From Mucilaginibacter sp. KACC 22773 (GTDB lineage Bacteria; Bacteroidota; Bacteroidia; Sphingobacteriales; Sphingobacteriaceae), in the NCBI RefSeq assembly GCF_028736215.1, contig NZ_CP117883.1, positions 2,852,001-2,916,000 of the forward strand: a stretch of 64,000 nucleotides of DNA, given 5' to 3'. The position numbers were made by a program, and so were the translations under genes. The first letter of the stretch is position 1; each line of letters opens with the position of its first letter. A model generated the notes under the pieces. It was not told the origin of the DNA, made no database searches, and was given only the letters and a program-made list of their open reading frames with translations. Below are positions 19,801-28,614 of this stretch, piece by piece.

Positions 19801-20253
19801 AGCTCGAAAACAGGGATTAATGCATATGAACCAAGACTGCATTACTACACGTACGACAATCAGGGGAACGAGGTTGAAACCGGGAAGGACCTGGGGCCAA
19901 GAACCTGTTATATATGGAGTTATGCGGGCCGATATCCTATAGCGAAAGTTGAAAACGCTGTTTACAGCGACATCGTTTCCGCCCTGGGGGGAGTAACCGC
20001 TGTTGAAAACTTCAAGAATAACATTTTACCAACAGATGCGCAGGTTAAAAGCTTTTTAACACCTTTAATGGCCAGTAGTACTTACCAGGTAAGTACATTT
20101 ACCTGCAATCCTATTTTGGGTATTACCAGCAGTACCGACGCCAAGGGACTGGTTACCTATTATGAGTATGACAGCTTTCAGCGATTGTTGAACATCAAAG
20201 ACAAAGACGGTAATATTATTAAGCACATGGATTACCATTACGCCAATAACTAG
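16885..20253 (+). CDS. RHS-type secreted protein, copy 2 N-terminal partner
   Basis: A 1122-aa exported paralogue of the protein at 5797-9207. I chose the ATG at 16885 because it puts a normal signal peptide at the N-terminus (FCLLFLFFFLSRF, cleavage near ANA-Q) that aligns with the paralogue; an upstream TTG at 16843 would add 14 polar residues. The N-terminal 850 or so residues are diverged from copy 1 by scattered substitutions, while the last 267 residues (from nt 19450) appear identical to it. It opens the second RHS operon and is followed after 50 bp by the giant RHS protein, with an intergenic sequence also identical to copy 1. As with copy 1 the role is unknown; a shell, adaptor or delivery partner for the downstream RHS protein is inferred from constant pairing. 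Confidence 0.85.
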   Translation: MNSKANFCLLFLFFFLSRFEVANAQLSFTNVIPPPPEAAALEKFIDQPVDLYRGIPEISVPIWNIKQRDISLPISLNYHAGGIKVEETPSWVGASWALMAGGQITRTVKGSPDDATSGFASTNNIIPICPNDYTYDTYYSAEGGSPDWEPDVFSYSCPAGSGKFVLDQSGNVHQMPQTNLKITVNRVSGRFDNWTITDPRGVVYEYKIFDQAFSSLPSPGGNYCTSWYLTAIKSATGNTADNITLSYQSYTTENQQFISETVSDVVSWNSFSNITITQSQAMRLSQINFSGGSISFVPGAFRHDLKGSQILSSIQIKDTNNNLIKGFNLSYNYFGDGSMVEFSSLTPATATTTANTTLRLSLKSIQEVDNSSQAKPPYLFTYENGVWLPDRLTSKAIDHWGYYNGKSSNTTLIPRYQNGFVNGVPSFTNGADRNPDENYAKAGVLIKITYPTGGYTNFIYEGNRINISYNQLDFTPQYLNYAAAVSPCNVSPEVNFSVNNYSANGVTFKINFQGYAPPGTPPTCSGNAVPISASNPQTNLFFKIFKTTDLQNPVYSSSGQIIVDGTTKSGSDNVGLPNGNYILRICKYTSTSQALASDATTTGSYSFTMSGIQYMNPGYKSAGGIRVKETIINDPVAGNTIDKNYEYLDSFSNSSGTLNTIPKYDYQMIYNHGAPDIVTTRTAVSRIAGDDDGVAYSKVTVYNGQNTQTHELGTGGKTEFLYSVPVDYISSYAAASGSPVYGLGYLDFLGVNSSTPSCYKDDYVNNTIPINESSGVSFPFVPTVSQSWRRGSLLQQLTYSKVSGSYILIRSLTNAYKDDYYGSNSAINHSTDVLGARVATYNKDSNSSTVWKGIQYYYYPSRLNKLIETDEIQFDANGLKPVTTTTSYVYGNLEHQLVTQKTMLTSSGDNFISVYKYPSDFSSQQPYTDMYTRHIWGPVVEQLNYKNSLSNFLNSVKTDYAAWGTVIAPNVVSSKTGINAYEPRLHYYTYDNQGNEVETGKDLGPRTCYIWSYAGRYPIAKVENAVYSDIVSALGGVTAVENFKNNILPTDAQVKSFLTPLMASSTYQVSTFTCNPILGITSSTDAKGLVTYYEYDSFQRLLNIKDKDGNIIKHMDYHYANN

Positions 20254-23200
20254 AGTAAGTTCCTGAACAAAGTACCAAAACGACCTTTTTCTATTATCAC
20301 GATATGCATGATCACACTACCAAACAGGCGAACCTGTTAAACAGCGAGTTTTTTATAAGCCTTGTACACCGGCTATCCAGGCGGCTACATCTAAAGGTTG
20401 AAGCGTTGCTTCGGCTGTTTTTAGTCATGGGAATTATATTTACCGTTAATCAGGCATACGGGCAAAAAGGTACGGTGAGCCCTAATGTGGTTCAGCCGAC
20501 GGACCCACCCGGTGCCCCGGGCCCGATATCGGGCCCGATCCAGCTGCAGAGCGGTGCATCGTCGATTACGGCAACGTATACGACGACCTCAGCATCGGGG
20601 GCGACAGGCTATTCCTGGGTAGCGACGGACGATAACGTGATGATGTCGTCGTCAGGCTTAACGGGAACATTGACAGTACCGGCGAACTATGCCGGTAGTT
20701 TTACGATCAACTGTTACGCTTATAACTCTGTAGGGCAGACAGGTTCTACTTACCCGCTGGGTGTTATTGTTTACAGCCCGACGGTATCAGGCACAATTAG
20801 TCCTTCCAGCCAGGCAGCTAATTACAACAGCGCACCATCGACAGCGCTGACGGCAACAGCCGCAACAGGCAGCAACGGCAGTTTCACTTACCAGTGGCAA
20901 AGCTCCCCGGATAACAGTAACTGGTCAGTAGTGTCCGGCGCAACATCGTTGAGTTATTCGCCGCCGGCTTTGACGTCGACAACCTATTACAGGATCGTGT
21001 CGACCGGTTTCGGTTCATCGGCAACGAGCGGTTCGGTTATTGTCACTGTATACCCTCAGCTAACGGCCGGAACGATCAGCCCGGCGACGCAGGCGATTAA
21101 CTACAATACACCAGCAAGCTTAACGGGGGGAGCAGCAACGGGCGGTAACGGTACTTATGCTTACCAGTGGCAAAGCTCACCGGACAATACGACGTTTACG
21201 AATATCAGCGGCGCAACAGGTACGGGTTATACGAGCGGTAACCTGACGGCAACGAAATATTACCGCAGGACGGTAACGAGTAATGGCCAACCGTTAAACA
21301 GCAACTCTGTGACGGTAACGGTGTACCCTCAGCTTGTAGCCGGAACGATCAGCCCGGCGACGCAGGCGATTAACTACAATACACCCGCAAGCTTAACAGG
21401 GGGAGCAGCAACGGGCGGCAACGGTACTTATGCTTACCAATGGCAAAGTTCACCGGACAATACGACATTTACGAATATCAGCGGCGCGACGGGTGTCAGC
21501 TATACGAGTGGTAGCCTGACGGCAACAACCTACTACCGCAGGACGGTAACGAGCAACGGCCAGCCGTTAAACAGCAACTCTGTGACGGTGACGGTATACC
21601 CTCAGCTTGTAGCCGGAACGATCAGCCCGGCGACGCAGGCGATTAACTACAATACACCAGCAAGCTTAACAGGGGGAGCAGCAACGGGTGGTAACGGTAC
21701 TTATGCTTACCAGTGGCAAAGTTCACCGGACAATACGACGTTTACGAATATCAGCGGCGCAACAGGTGTCAGCTATACGAGCGGCAGCCTGACTACAACG
21801 ACGTATTACCGCAGGACGGTAACGAGTAATGGCCAACCGTTAAACAGCAACTCTGTGACGGTAACGGTGTACCCTCAGCTTGTAGCCGGAACGATCAGCC
21901 CGGCGACGCAGGCGATTAACTACAATACACCCGCAAGCTTAACAGGGGGAGCAGCAACGGGCGGCAACGGTACTTATGCTTACCAATGGCAAAGTTCACC
22001 GGACAATACGACATTTACGAATATCAGCGGCGCAACAGGTACGGGTTATACGAGCGGTACCCTGACGGCAACGAAATATTACCGCAGGGCGGTAACGAGC
22101 AACGGTGTGACGGTGAACAGTGCGTCAGCGACGGTGATGGTTAACCCGCAGTTAAGCGCAGTAATTTCGCCGGCCAGCCAGATGGTCATTCCGAATGCTG
22201 CAGCAGGCGTATTAACCTGTACGCCGTCTGGTGGAAATGGTACGTTCACGTACCAGTGGCAGATCTCGGCGGATAATATAACTTTTATCAATATCAATAC
22301 GGCAACAGGCAGCAGCTACAATCCCGACGTACTTGTTTCGACCAAATACTTTCGGGTTTCGGTAACCAGCAATGGTGCAACAGTGAATAGTAATGTAGCT
22401 ACGGTGACGATAACGGAATGTGTGGCGCTGGGATCAAGCCCGAGCGCAGATAAGAATTATATCACCATGTCTGTTCCCCGGACACAAATGCAGACATTCG
22501 GTACAGGTTACAGTACCTGCGATGTCAACCAAATTATCCAATACTTTGACGGGCTGGGCAGGCCGCTGCAAACGGTACAGGTCAAGGCAAGCCCCTCGAA
22601 CAGGGATATCGTGGTGCCTAATGTCTACGATCCGTTTGGGCGGGAGGCGGCAAAATACCTTCCATATGTGGCAACAGCGGCAAATAGTAACGGCAGTTAC
22701 AAGAGCACTGCAATTGCGGACCAGGCCTCGTTTTACAATACGCCGGGCGGTGGTACCTGGAATGCGCCTGGCGTAACCCAGATTCCGGTAAGCGGGAGTA
22801 TCACGCCGTCCTTTGCACAAACTGCGTTCGAGGCTTCGCCACTGAACCGGGTAACAGAACAAGGGTCTGCTGGTGCAGCCTGGCAGCCGACAGATGGCAT
22901 ATCAGGCCACACGTCAAAGATAGTATACACGGCAAATGACCTGGTAGCTTTCCCTGCAACGACCAGCGGGGATGACGGCAGCCGTAAAGCTGCCTATTAT
23001 ACGGTCAGCAGTACCGGGGCACTTACACGGGGTACGCCTGCATTTTATGATGCCGGAACATTGTTTGTAACGATCAGCAAAGATGAGAACTGGCAGAGTA
23101 CCAACGGTTGCTTCGGCACGGTAGAGGAATACAAGGATAAGACAGGCCATGTGGTATTGAAGCGTACCTATAACCTGAAAACGGTGAATGCGGTGACGTC

Positions 23201-25039
23201 AGCAGAAATGCTGTCGACGTATTATGTATACGATGACCTGGGTAACCTGGCCTTCGTGCTTCCGCCGCTGGCTGGCGGAGACATGTTAAGCGGCGTACCT
23301 GCGGCCGGTGTGCTGAACAACCTTTGTTACCAGTATAAGTACGATCAGCGGAACAGGATGATCCAGAAGAAGATACCGGGCAAAGGCTGGGAATACATGG
23401 TTTACAACAGGCTTGACCAGGTGGTGCTGAGCCAGGACGCGGTGCAGCGGACAAGCAACCAGTGGACGGTGATGAAGTATGACGGCCTTGGCCGGGTGAT
23501 CATAACAGGTTTGTGGACGGATGTATCCGCATATCCGCAAGCTACGTTGCAGGCTAATATCTACGGTGCATCCCAATGGGATGTGAGGAACACCGCTGAT
23601 GCAACGACCGGTTATACGATCAGCAGTTATCCATCCATCACCACTTACCTGGGCATCAATTATTACGATGATTACACCTTTAGTAATATTACAGGTTTGC
23701 CCCCGGCCTTTACCACGGCCCCGGCAGGGGCGATAGCGCTGCCCAAAGGTTCAGTAACCGCCATTAAGCAATACGTTTTAGGGGCCACTTACGGCCTTTG
23801 GTCGGTAACCTATTATGATAGCTTCGGTAGGGTACTGCAAACATACAAGCAGCACAACCTTGGCGGGGGTAGCCCGAATACGGGTAATTATGATGTGGTG
23901 ACTAATCATTATGATTTTACGAACGCATTAACATCAAGTACACGGAAGCACTATACCACGGCGGGGCTGGCGGTCACCATAACCAATACGTATGTATATG
24001 ATCACCTGGGCCGTAAAAAGCAAACCTATGAGCAGATCAACAGTGAAGCTAATGTCCTGTTGTCGCAGCAGGCCTATAACGAACTTGGCCAGCTGTGGAC
24101 GAAAAAGCAGGGCAGCGAAGACCTCGGCGGCTACTTTTTGCAAAAGACCGGTTACGCTTATAACGAGCGGGGCTGGCTGAGCAAGATCAACGACCCTGCG
24201 ACCGCGCCGACAGCACAGTCGATGTTCGCGATGCAGCTGGGCTATAACAGCGGCTCATCGCCGCAGTACAACGGCAATATATCCAGCCAGCAATGGTACA
24301 CTTATCAGCAACCCTCATCACAAACATTCAGTTATACCTACGATGCCATGAACCGGGTGATCTCGGGAGTATCAGGGCCGATGTCGGAAAGCGGTATCAG
24401 CTATGACCAGGGGGGGAATATCCAGGCATTAAAACGTGATGCCAATACAGCCTACGGTTATACCTATATTGCAGGGACTAACCAGCTGCAATCCGTAAGC
24501 GGGCTGACCAGCGTGAACTATGCCTATGATCCTAACAGCGGTAATGTGACAACAGATGGCCGCACCGGGGCGACGCTCACTTATAACCTGCTGAACCTGC
24601 CTTCTACCGTAGTTAAAACAGGTACCGGGGCTTTCAATATCGCCTATACCTATGATGCGGCAGGGGACAAGCTCCGAAAGGTAAGCGGAACAACGACGAC
24701 GGATTACATATCGGGCATCCAGTATGATAACCTGAGCGGGACGCACGGACTCGATTTTATCCAGACGGAAGAGGGGCGGGCCTCGAAACGGACGGACGGC
24801 ACCTACCGTTATGAATATGACCTGGCCGACCATTTGGGCAATACCCGCGTGACGTTCTACAAGGACCCAGTTACGCTGAAAGCAGTGTTATTGCAGGCGG
24901 ATGATTACTATCCGTTCGGCATGCGTTCTGCTGCAGGAACTCCGGGAACGAATCATTATCTTTACAATAAAAAGGAATTGCAGGACGAGACAGGTCAGTA
25001 CGATTATGGTGCAAGGTTCTATGATCCGGCTATTGCTAG
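19450..25039 (+). repeat. Large direct repeat, copy 2 (5590 bp)
   Basis: Second copy of the segment at 8404-14266, shorter by exactly 273 bp because one Ig-like unit is missing (fusion of the fifth and sixth units). It begins at the same codon context (TATTACTATTATCC) and ends at the same base of the RHS core (TATTGCTAG), after which the two tips are unrelated. Confidence 0.93.
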
Positions 25040-25838
25040 GTTTGGTACGATGGATGCCTATGCTGAAAAATATTCTTCAATGACTCCCTACCAATACGGG
25101 GCTCTTAATCCTATCTCACATATTGATATGAATGGTGATTCGGTATGGACCACAACTTCTACAAGAACTGATAAAAATGGAAATACATACACAATCAATA
25201 CAACTCATATTACAGGAAAAGTTATTGATGTAACGGAACAGGGAGGTGCGGATGCAGTGGCATCCGGTTTAAATTCAATGTTAAATAATTCTTCCAGTTC
25301 AGAAGTTACCAACAATGCCGACGGAACAGTAAAAACCGTAATTTATACAATTGATGCCCAATTTAGTGTTGCTCATTCTGTAGATGATATAGGGAAAACT
25401 GATAACGTTGTTGCAATTGTCGATAAGGTTAACGGCTTATCGTCAGATGGCGTAACACCTGCTGCGGGTATTACAAATCGACCTTTTGAAAGACTTTCTT
25501 ATATTGAAAATCAGGGAAGATCACAAACTAATATTGACGCAGCTTATCATGAGGTAGGTCACCAATTCGGATTTATAGATCATTTCGAAGGAAATAAAAG
25601 TGACCCGATGGACTATAATGGAGGAATGTATAAAGGGAATAAATTTACTAGCTTTGAAATGAAATCTATTTACTTAAACTATACCCTATACAATTTGAAT
25701 CATGGCTTTAACAGGGCTATAATAACTAACCGACAAAATAACGGAGTAACAAATAGCACTACAACGAATAACCGTCCTTATAGAGGCGACAGGAAATACG
25801 GAATGCATATTTTAATGCCAATAATAAATAACCAATAG
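20304..25838 (+). CDS. Giant RHS repeat protein with metzincin-like C-terminal tip, copy 2
   Basis: An 1844-aa exported RHS protein with the same layout as copy 1 up to residue 1579: export segment, six Ig-like units, DUF6443, YD/RHS repeats and RHS core. The unique 265-aa tip (1580-1844) contains HEVGHQFGFID from His1749, which fits the metzincin signature HEXXHXXGXXD/H (zinc ligands His1749, His1753 and Asp1759 or His1760, catalytic Glu1750), followed at residue 1769 by Met in SDPMDY, placed like a Met-turn. A zinc metallopeptidase effector is therefore a reasonable prediction; target unknown. Upstream tip sequence (ITGKVIDVTEQGG onward) is unassigned. A lipoprotein gene follows after 8 bp. 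The tip is AT-richer than the core, consistent with cassette exchange. Confidence 0.88.
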   Translation: MHDHTTKQANLLNSEFFISLVHRLSRRLHLKVEALLRLFLVMGIIFTVNQAYGQKGTVSPNVVQPTDPPGAPGPISGPIQLQSGASSITATYTTTSASGATGYSWVATDDNVMMSSSGLTGTLTVPANYAGSFTINCYAYNSVGQTGSTYPLGVIVYSPTVSGTISPSSQAANYNSAPSTALTATAATGSNGSFTYQWQSSPDNSNWSVVSGATSLSYSPPALTSTTYYRIVSTGFGSSATSGSVIVTVYPQLTAGTISPATQAINYNTPASLTGGAATGGNGTYAYQWQSSPDNTTFTNISGATGTGYTSGNLTATKYYRRTVTSNGQPLNSNSVTVTVYPQLVAGTISPATQAINYNTPASLTGGAATGGNGTYAYQWQSSPDNTTFTNISGATGVSYTSGSLTATTYYRRTVTSNGQPLNSNSVTVTVYPQLVAGTISPATQAINYNTPASLTGGAATGGNGTYAYQWQSSPDNTTFTNISGATGVSYTSGSLTTTTYYRRTVTSNGQPLNSNSVTVTVYPQLVAGTISPATQAINYNTPASLTGGAATGGNGTYAYQWQSSPDNTTFTNISGATGTGYTSGTLTATKYYRRAVTSNGVTVNSASATVMVNPQLSAVISPASQMVIPNAAAGVLTCTPSGGNGTFTYQWQISADNITFININTATGSSYNPDVLVSTKYFRVSVTSNGATVNSNVATVTITECVALGSSPSADKNYITMSVPRTQMQTFGTGYSTCDVNQIIQYFDGLGRPLQTVQVKASPSNRDIVVPNVYDPFGREAAKYLPYVATAANSNGSYKSTAIADQASFYNTPGGGTWNAPGVTQIPVSGSITPSFAQTAFEASPLNRVTEQGSAGAAWQPTDGISGHTSKIVYTANDLVAFPATTSGDDGSRKAAYYTVSSTGALTRGTPAFYDAGTLFVTISKDENWQSTNGCFGTVEEYKDKTGHVVLKRTYNLKTVNAVTSAEMLSTYYVYDDLGNLAFVLPPLAGGDMLSGVPAAGVLNNLCYQYKYDQRNRMIQKKIPGKGWEYMVYNRLDQVVLSQDAVQRTSNQWTVMKYDGLGRVIITGLWTDVSAYPQATLQANIYGASQWDVRNTADATTGYTISSYPSITTYLGINYYDDYTFSNITGLPPAFTTAPAGAIALPKGSVTAIKQYVLGATYGLWSVTYYDSFGRVLQTYKQHNLGGGSPNTGNYDVVTNHYDFTNALTSSTRKHYTTAGLAVTITNTYVYDHLGRKKQTYEQINSEANVLLSQQAYNELGQLWTKKQGSEDLGGYFLQKTGYAYNERGWLSKINDPATAPTAQSMFAMQLGYNSGSSPQYNGNISSQQWYTYQQPSSQTFSYTYDAMNRVISGVSGPMSESGISYDQGGNIQALKRDANTAYGYTYIAGTNQLQSVSGLTSVNYAYDPNSGNVTTDGRTGATLTYNLLNLPSTVVKTGTGAFNIAYTYDAAGDKLRKVSGTTTTDYISGIQYDNLSGTHGLDFIQTEEGRASKRTDGTYRYEYDLADHLGNTRVTFYKDPVTLKAVLLQADDYYPFGMRSAAGTPGTNHYLYNKKELQDETGQYDYGARFYDPAIARFGTMDAYAEKYSSMTPYQYGALNPISHIDMNGDSVWTTTSTRTDKNGNTYTINTTHITGKVIDVTEQGGADAVASGLNSMLNNSSSSEVTNNADGTVKTVIYTIDAQFSVAHSVDDIGKTDNVVAIVDKVNGLSSDGVTPAAGITNRPFERLSYIENQGRSQTNIDAAYHEVGHQFGFIDHFEGNKSDPMDYNGGMYKGNKFTSFEMKSIYLNYTLYNLNHGFNRAIITNRQNNGVTNSTTTNNRPYRGDRKYGMHILMPIINNQ
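20778..22418 (+). repeat. Tandem Ig-like repeats, six units of about 273 bp
   Basis: Units start at 20778, 21054, 21327, 21600, 21873 and 22146. The fifth is a hybrid: its first half matches copy-1 unit 5 (TISPATQAINYNTPASLTGG) and its second half copy-1 unit 6 (TGTGYTSGTLTATKYYRRAV). This is the expected product of unequal recombination that removed one 273-bp unit. Confidence 0.93.
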
Positions 25839-25846
25839 TTTAAGCT

Positions 25847-26332
25847 ATGAAGAAGATATATATCATGGTTGGTTTAGTTTTATTTATAGGGTGTCATTCT
25901 GCTGGCAAAAAAAAAATGGTTTCACTTCTAATGGATGCATCGGGTACGTTAAATATAAAATTATGTCATTTAAATGTGTTGATAAATGATAAAAAAATAT
26001 CTGATACTATTATTAATGTTAACGATTTGCATACTGATTTCCCTAAATTAATTACTCGTTTCTCGATTGATTCCAACGAAAGAAATCTTTTAACAATAAG
26101 AATTAATTCAAAAACGGCAAGTGTTGATTTAAACAAAATTCATTTAAAAAACATAAGAATTCATATAATTTATGACGATCTAACCATAATTCAAAATAAA
26201 GTTAGGATTGCAGATAGTATAGCAATGGCGCATAAGAGAACGTTGGACATAAGAAAGCTTGCAGATAGTTTAAGAAATGTAATTCCCATTCATAATTTGG
26301 ATACTCTAATTCTGGATGTTGAGCATAATTAA
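25847..26332 (+). CDS. Small lipoprotein, candidate partner/immunity of the metzincin-like tip
   Basis: A 161-aa protein with a lipoprotein signal: MKK start, hydrophobic IYIMVGLVLF and lipobox IGC at about residue 16. The mature part is AT-rich in coding, Lys/Ile/Asn-rich, beta-strand-like at first (VSLLMDASGTLNIKLC) and helical at the C-terminus. No family recognised. It begins 8 bp after the RHS stop codon, so it is probably co-transcribed with it. By position it could be the immunity protein or a periplasmic inhibitor for the zinc-protease-like tip; a lipid-anchored inhibitor would suit an enzyme acting in the periplasm, but this is inference. It shares gene position but no visible sequence similarity with the lipoprotein at 15143. 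Confidence 0.72.
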   Translation: MKKIYIMVGLVLFIGCHSAGKKKMVSLLMDASGTLNIKLCHLNVLINDKKISDTIINVNDLHTDFPKLITRFSIDSNERNLLTIRINSKTASVDLNKIHLKNIRIHIIYDDLTIIQNKVRIADSIAMAHKRTLDIRKLADSLRNVIPIHNLDTLILDVEHN

Positions 26333-26349
26333 ATTCCCAGTTGTCCTAT

Positions 26350-26768
26350 CGTGACGGTTTACCCGCAGCGGGCAACCGTCACGATCACGCCTGCGACACA
26401 GTCTATCAGCTATAACGCAATAGCAACTTTTACGGGAACAGCAGCGAAAGGCGGCAATGGAACTATGCTTACCATTGGCAGGGCTCCCCGAACGATATGA
26501 CGTTTACGAATGGCAAATGACCTGGTAGCTTTTCCTGCAACGACCAGCGCGGGATGACGGCGGCCGTAAAGTTACCCATTATACGGTCAGCAGAACCGGG
26601 GTGCTTACACGGGGCACGCCTGCATTTTATGATGCCGGAACATAGTTTGCAACGATCAGCAAAGATGAGAACTGGCAGAGTACCAACGGTTGCTTCGCAC
26701 GGTAGAGGAGAATACAAGGATAAGACAGGGCATGTGAAATTGAAGCGTACCTATAAGCTCAAAACAGT
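26350..26768 (+). pseudogene. Degenerate third copy of the RHS/Ig gene
   Basis: Two stretches clearly derived from the giant RHS gene. 26350-26511 matches an Ig-like unit (VTITPATQSISYNA, then a damaged AYHWQ segment). 26512-26768 matches the region after DUF6443 (ANDLVAFPATTS, TPAFYDAGT, ENWQSTNGCF, EYKDKTGHV). About 0.9 kb that separates these parts in the intact genes is missing, and several 1-bp indels and a stop break the frame. The sequence differs from both intact copies at many bases, so it is an older, separate allele. It starts with a 10-bp inverted repeat (CGTGACGGTT at 26350-26359, complement at 26374-26383). Confidence 0.88.
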
Positions 26769-27772
26769 GGGCCGTGTCCAGCTCACTTTATTTTAACTGA
26801 CCCTCGGGCGTTCAGTATCGGCTGGAAGAAATCTAATTCAAAAGTTTCTCTGAATTTAAAGTTAAGATTTCAGAAATTATCGTCTTGATTAACACTTACC
26901 CGCACTTGGGTAAATCGTGTGTTTTTAATGGCTTTTCCCATCATAATTTTTTATTTCCCCCTGTAACCTTTTTCTCATACTTGAACTTATGGCACAATAG
27001 TGAGGAATCGCTAAAAGATTATGTCCCAACCAATTTTCACCGCACTGAAAAAAAGACCAATACGCTGGTCTGCTAAAGTTATTTACACGTATTTGTATCG
27101 GATTCCTTGACGATGCCACTAAAAGCTATCCATTTATTTTGCCCGAAACATTCGGAGGTACCTTATTGCGCCAGCGTCAACCAATGGAACTAATAGAATG
27201 GTGACATAAAAGTGAATATAGAGTAGCGGAATTTAGCATTACAATTATCAAGGCTACCGGGGAACAGATTTTTATTGGCATAAGTTAAAAAATCTACATC
27301 TCAATATATTGCAAAAGCAGTGGGTGTTTTGGCGGGCTAGGCAAAATAAAGTCCCCTAAGCGCTCGCCGCCGGGGACTTAAACCTAAACCTTATCACAAT
27401 GCAGGCGGGTGCCTGCTTGAGGTGTAATAATATTAAATTATCGTGAATTATTAATGAATGTTTTTTTTACAACTTAAAAATAGCTTGAAACCGGTGAGTT
27501 TTTAAATGTATAACTTTTATGAGGTGTAAAATATTCATACAATGACTGGTAGACCCAAAGCATTCCGACGACCGTAATTTATTTTTAATAAAGATGGCAA
27601 GCCTGGCGTAAACAGCATAAGAAAGACAAAACCAGCTATGTTTTCAGCAGAATACTGGCATTTTGGTAAAAATAGCACGTTTAAAATGATAAATCGAACG
27701 CAAGATTAGTAGCGGTAAACAAGGACGCAAAGCGGCGAAGTTTAATTAGTGTAGGAGAGAGATGTTATACCC
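26769..27772. other. Intergenic region, no intact gene
   Basis: About 1 kb between the RHS debris and the phosphoribosyltransferase gene. It holds one conspicuous hairpin (27349-27379, listed separately). From 27541 there is a short plus-strand reading frame, MTGRPKAFRRP, interrupted by TAA and then continuing in frame for about 45 codons (KDGKPGVNSIRKTKPAMF), which may be a dead gene fragment. I recognise nothing else. Confidence 0.4.
27349..27379. terminator. Hairpin with 8-bp stem
   Basis: AAGTCCCC at 27349-27356 pairs with GGGGACTT at 27372-27379 around a GC-rich 15-nt loop. There is no T-run on the plus side, so it could be a structured RNA element or recombination scar rather than a classical terminator. 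It is followed by AAACCTAAACC and a 15-codon frame starting at about 27393. Confidence 0.4.
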
Positions 27773-28474
27773 TTAAAAGAGCGAAACATTTGTTCTGCCC
27801 CTTTCAAATTCCTCATCTGTTTCCTTTTTTATTTTCCCGTAAACAGGCCCAGGTTCGCTAAAATGAAGTGACCTGCTTTGTAAATCCATCAAATAGGTCT
27901 GCTGGTTAACAGTAGGCGTCCATGCGAGAGAAAACACGTTGATCTTTGCAGCTGGAAAAGCTTTTAGAATAGCGCTGATTATAGCGCAGGAAGTTACACC
28001 GGTGGTAACGACATCATCAAGGATGAGCACTTTACGACGGTTGAGATTAGTGACATTTTTTTTTACCTCATAAACATCGGCCAGCATCTTTTGGCGGTTA
28101 GTCAGATTCAGTGATTTAATAGGCTTGGTGGCCTTTCTTTTATGCAGGATTTGCGGCAAATAATAACAACCAAAAGTTGCTGCGAGGCTGTTACCCAAAC
28201 GGTCCAGCGGCTTTTCAGCCGGATTATCAGCCTCCAATTCATTACTGCCAAGTGCGCGGATAATTACCAAATCCCGGCTCATCTGGTGCAACAGGAGATT
28301 ATTGATGCTTTCTGAAATAAACGTCCGGATTGTGCGCTCCTTATTGTTTTTAAATTCCAAAACCTGTTTACGGTCATTATCCCAAAACGATGGGGCAGAG
28401 AAATAATAACATAAATGGTACAATTGAAAGTTGATCTTGTCCTGGTACCGTAATTTACGCTGCATCAGTTGCAT
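27773..28474 (-). CDS. ComF-like phosphoribosyltransferase-domain protein
   Basis: A 233-aa protein with a type I phosphoribosyltransferase PRPP-binding motif, VLILDDVVTTGVTS, around residues 150-165, preceded by a ComF-like LTNRQKMLADVYEVKKN segment. ComF proteins are linked to DNA uptake, but the usual N-terminal zinc-finger is absent here, so it is a ComF-like PRTase of unknown substrate. The N-terminal 100 residues are not recognisable. The ATG at 28474 is the clear start. It lies alone on the minus strand, 140 bp downstream of the methyltransferase gene on the same strand, and may be co-transcribed with it. Nothing ties it functionally to the RHS locus. Confidence 0.75.
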   Translation of the reverse strand: MQLMQRKLRYQDKINFQLYHLCYYFSAPSFWDNDRKQVLEFKNNKERTIRTFISESINNLLLHQMSRDLVIIRALGSNELEADNPAEKPLDRLGNSLAATFGCYYLPQILHKRKATKPIKSLNLTNRQKMLADVYEVKKNVTNLNRRKVLILDDVVTTGVTSCAIISAILKAFPAAKINVFSLAWTPTVNQQTYLMDLQSRSLHFSEPGPVYGKIKKETDEEFERGRTNVSLF

Positions 28475-28614
28475 AGCCAGGCTGTTTAATGCTCAAATGA
28501 AACAATAATCATAAAATGAATTATCGGGTTCATTGTTTTCCCTGAGCTAAATAATGGATTTCTGAACTTAATATTCGGTGTCATATTGGATAGAACTGAC
28601 CTTTGTCTGCCGCG

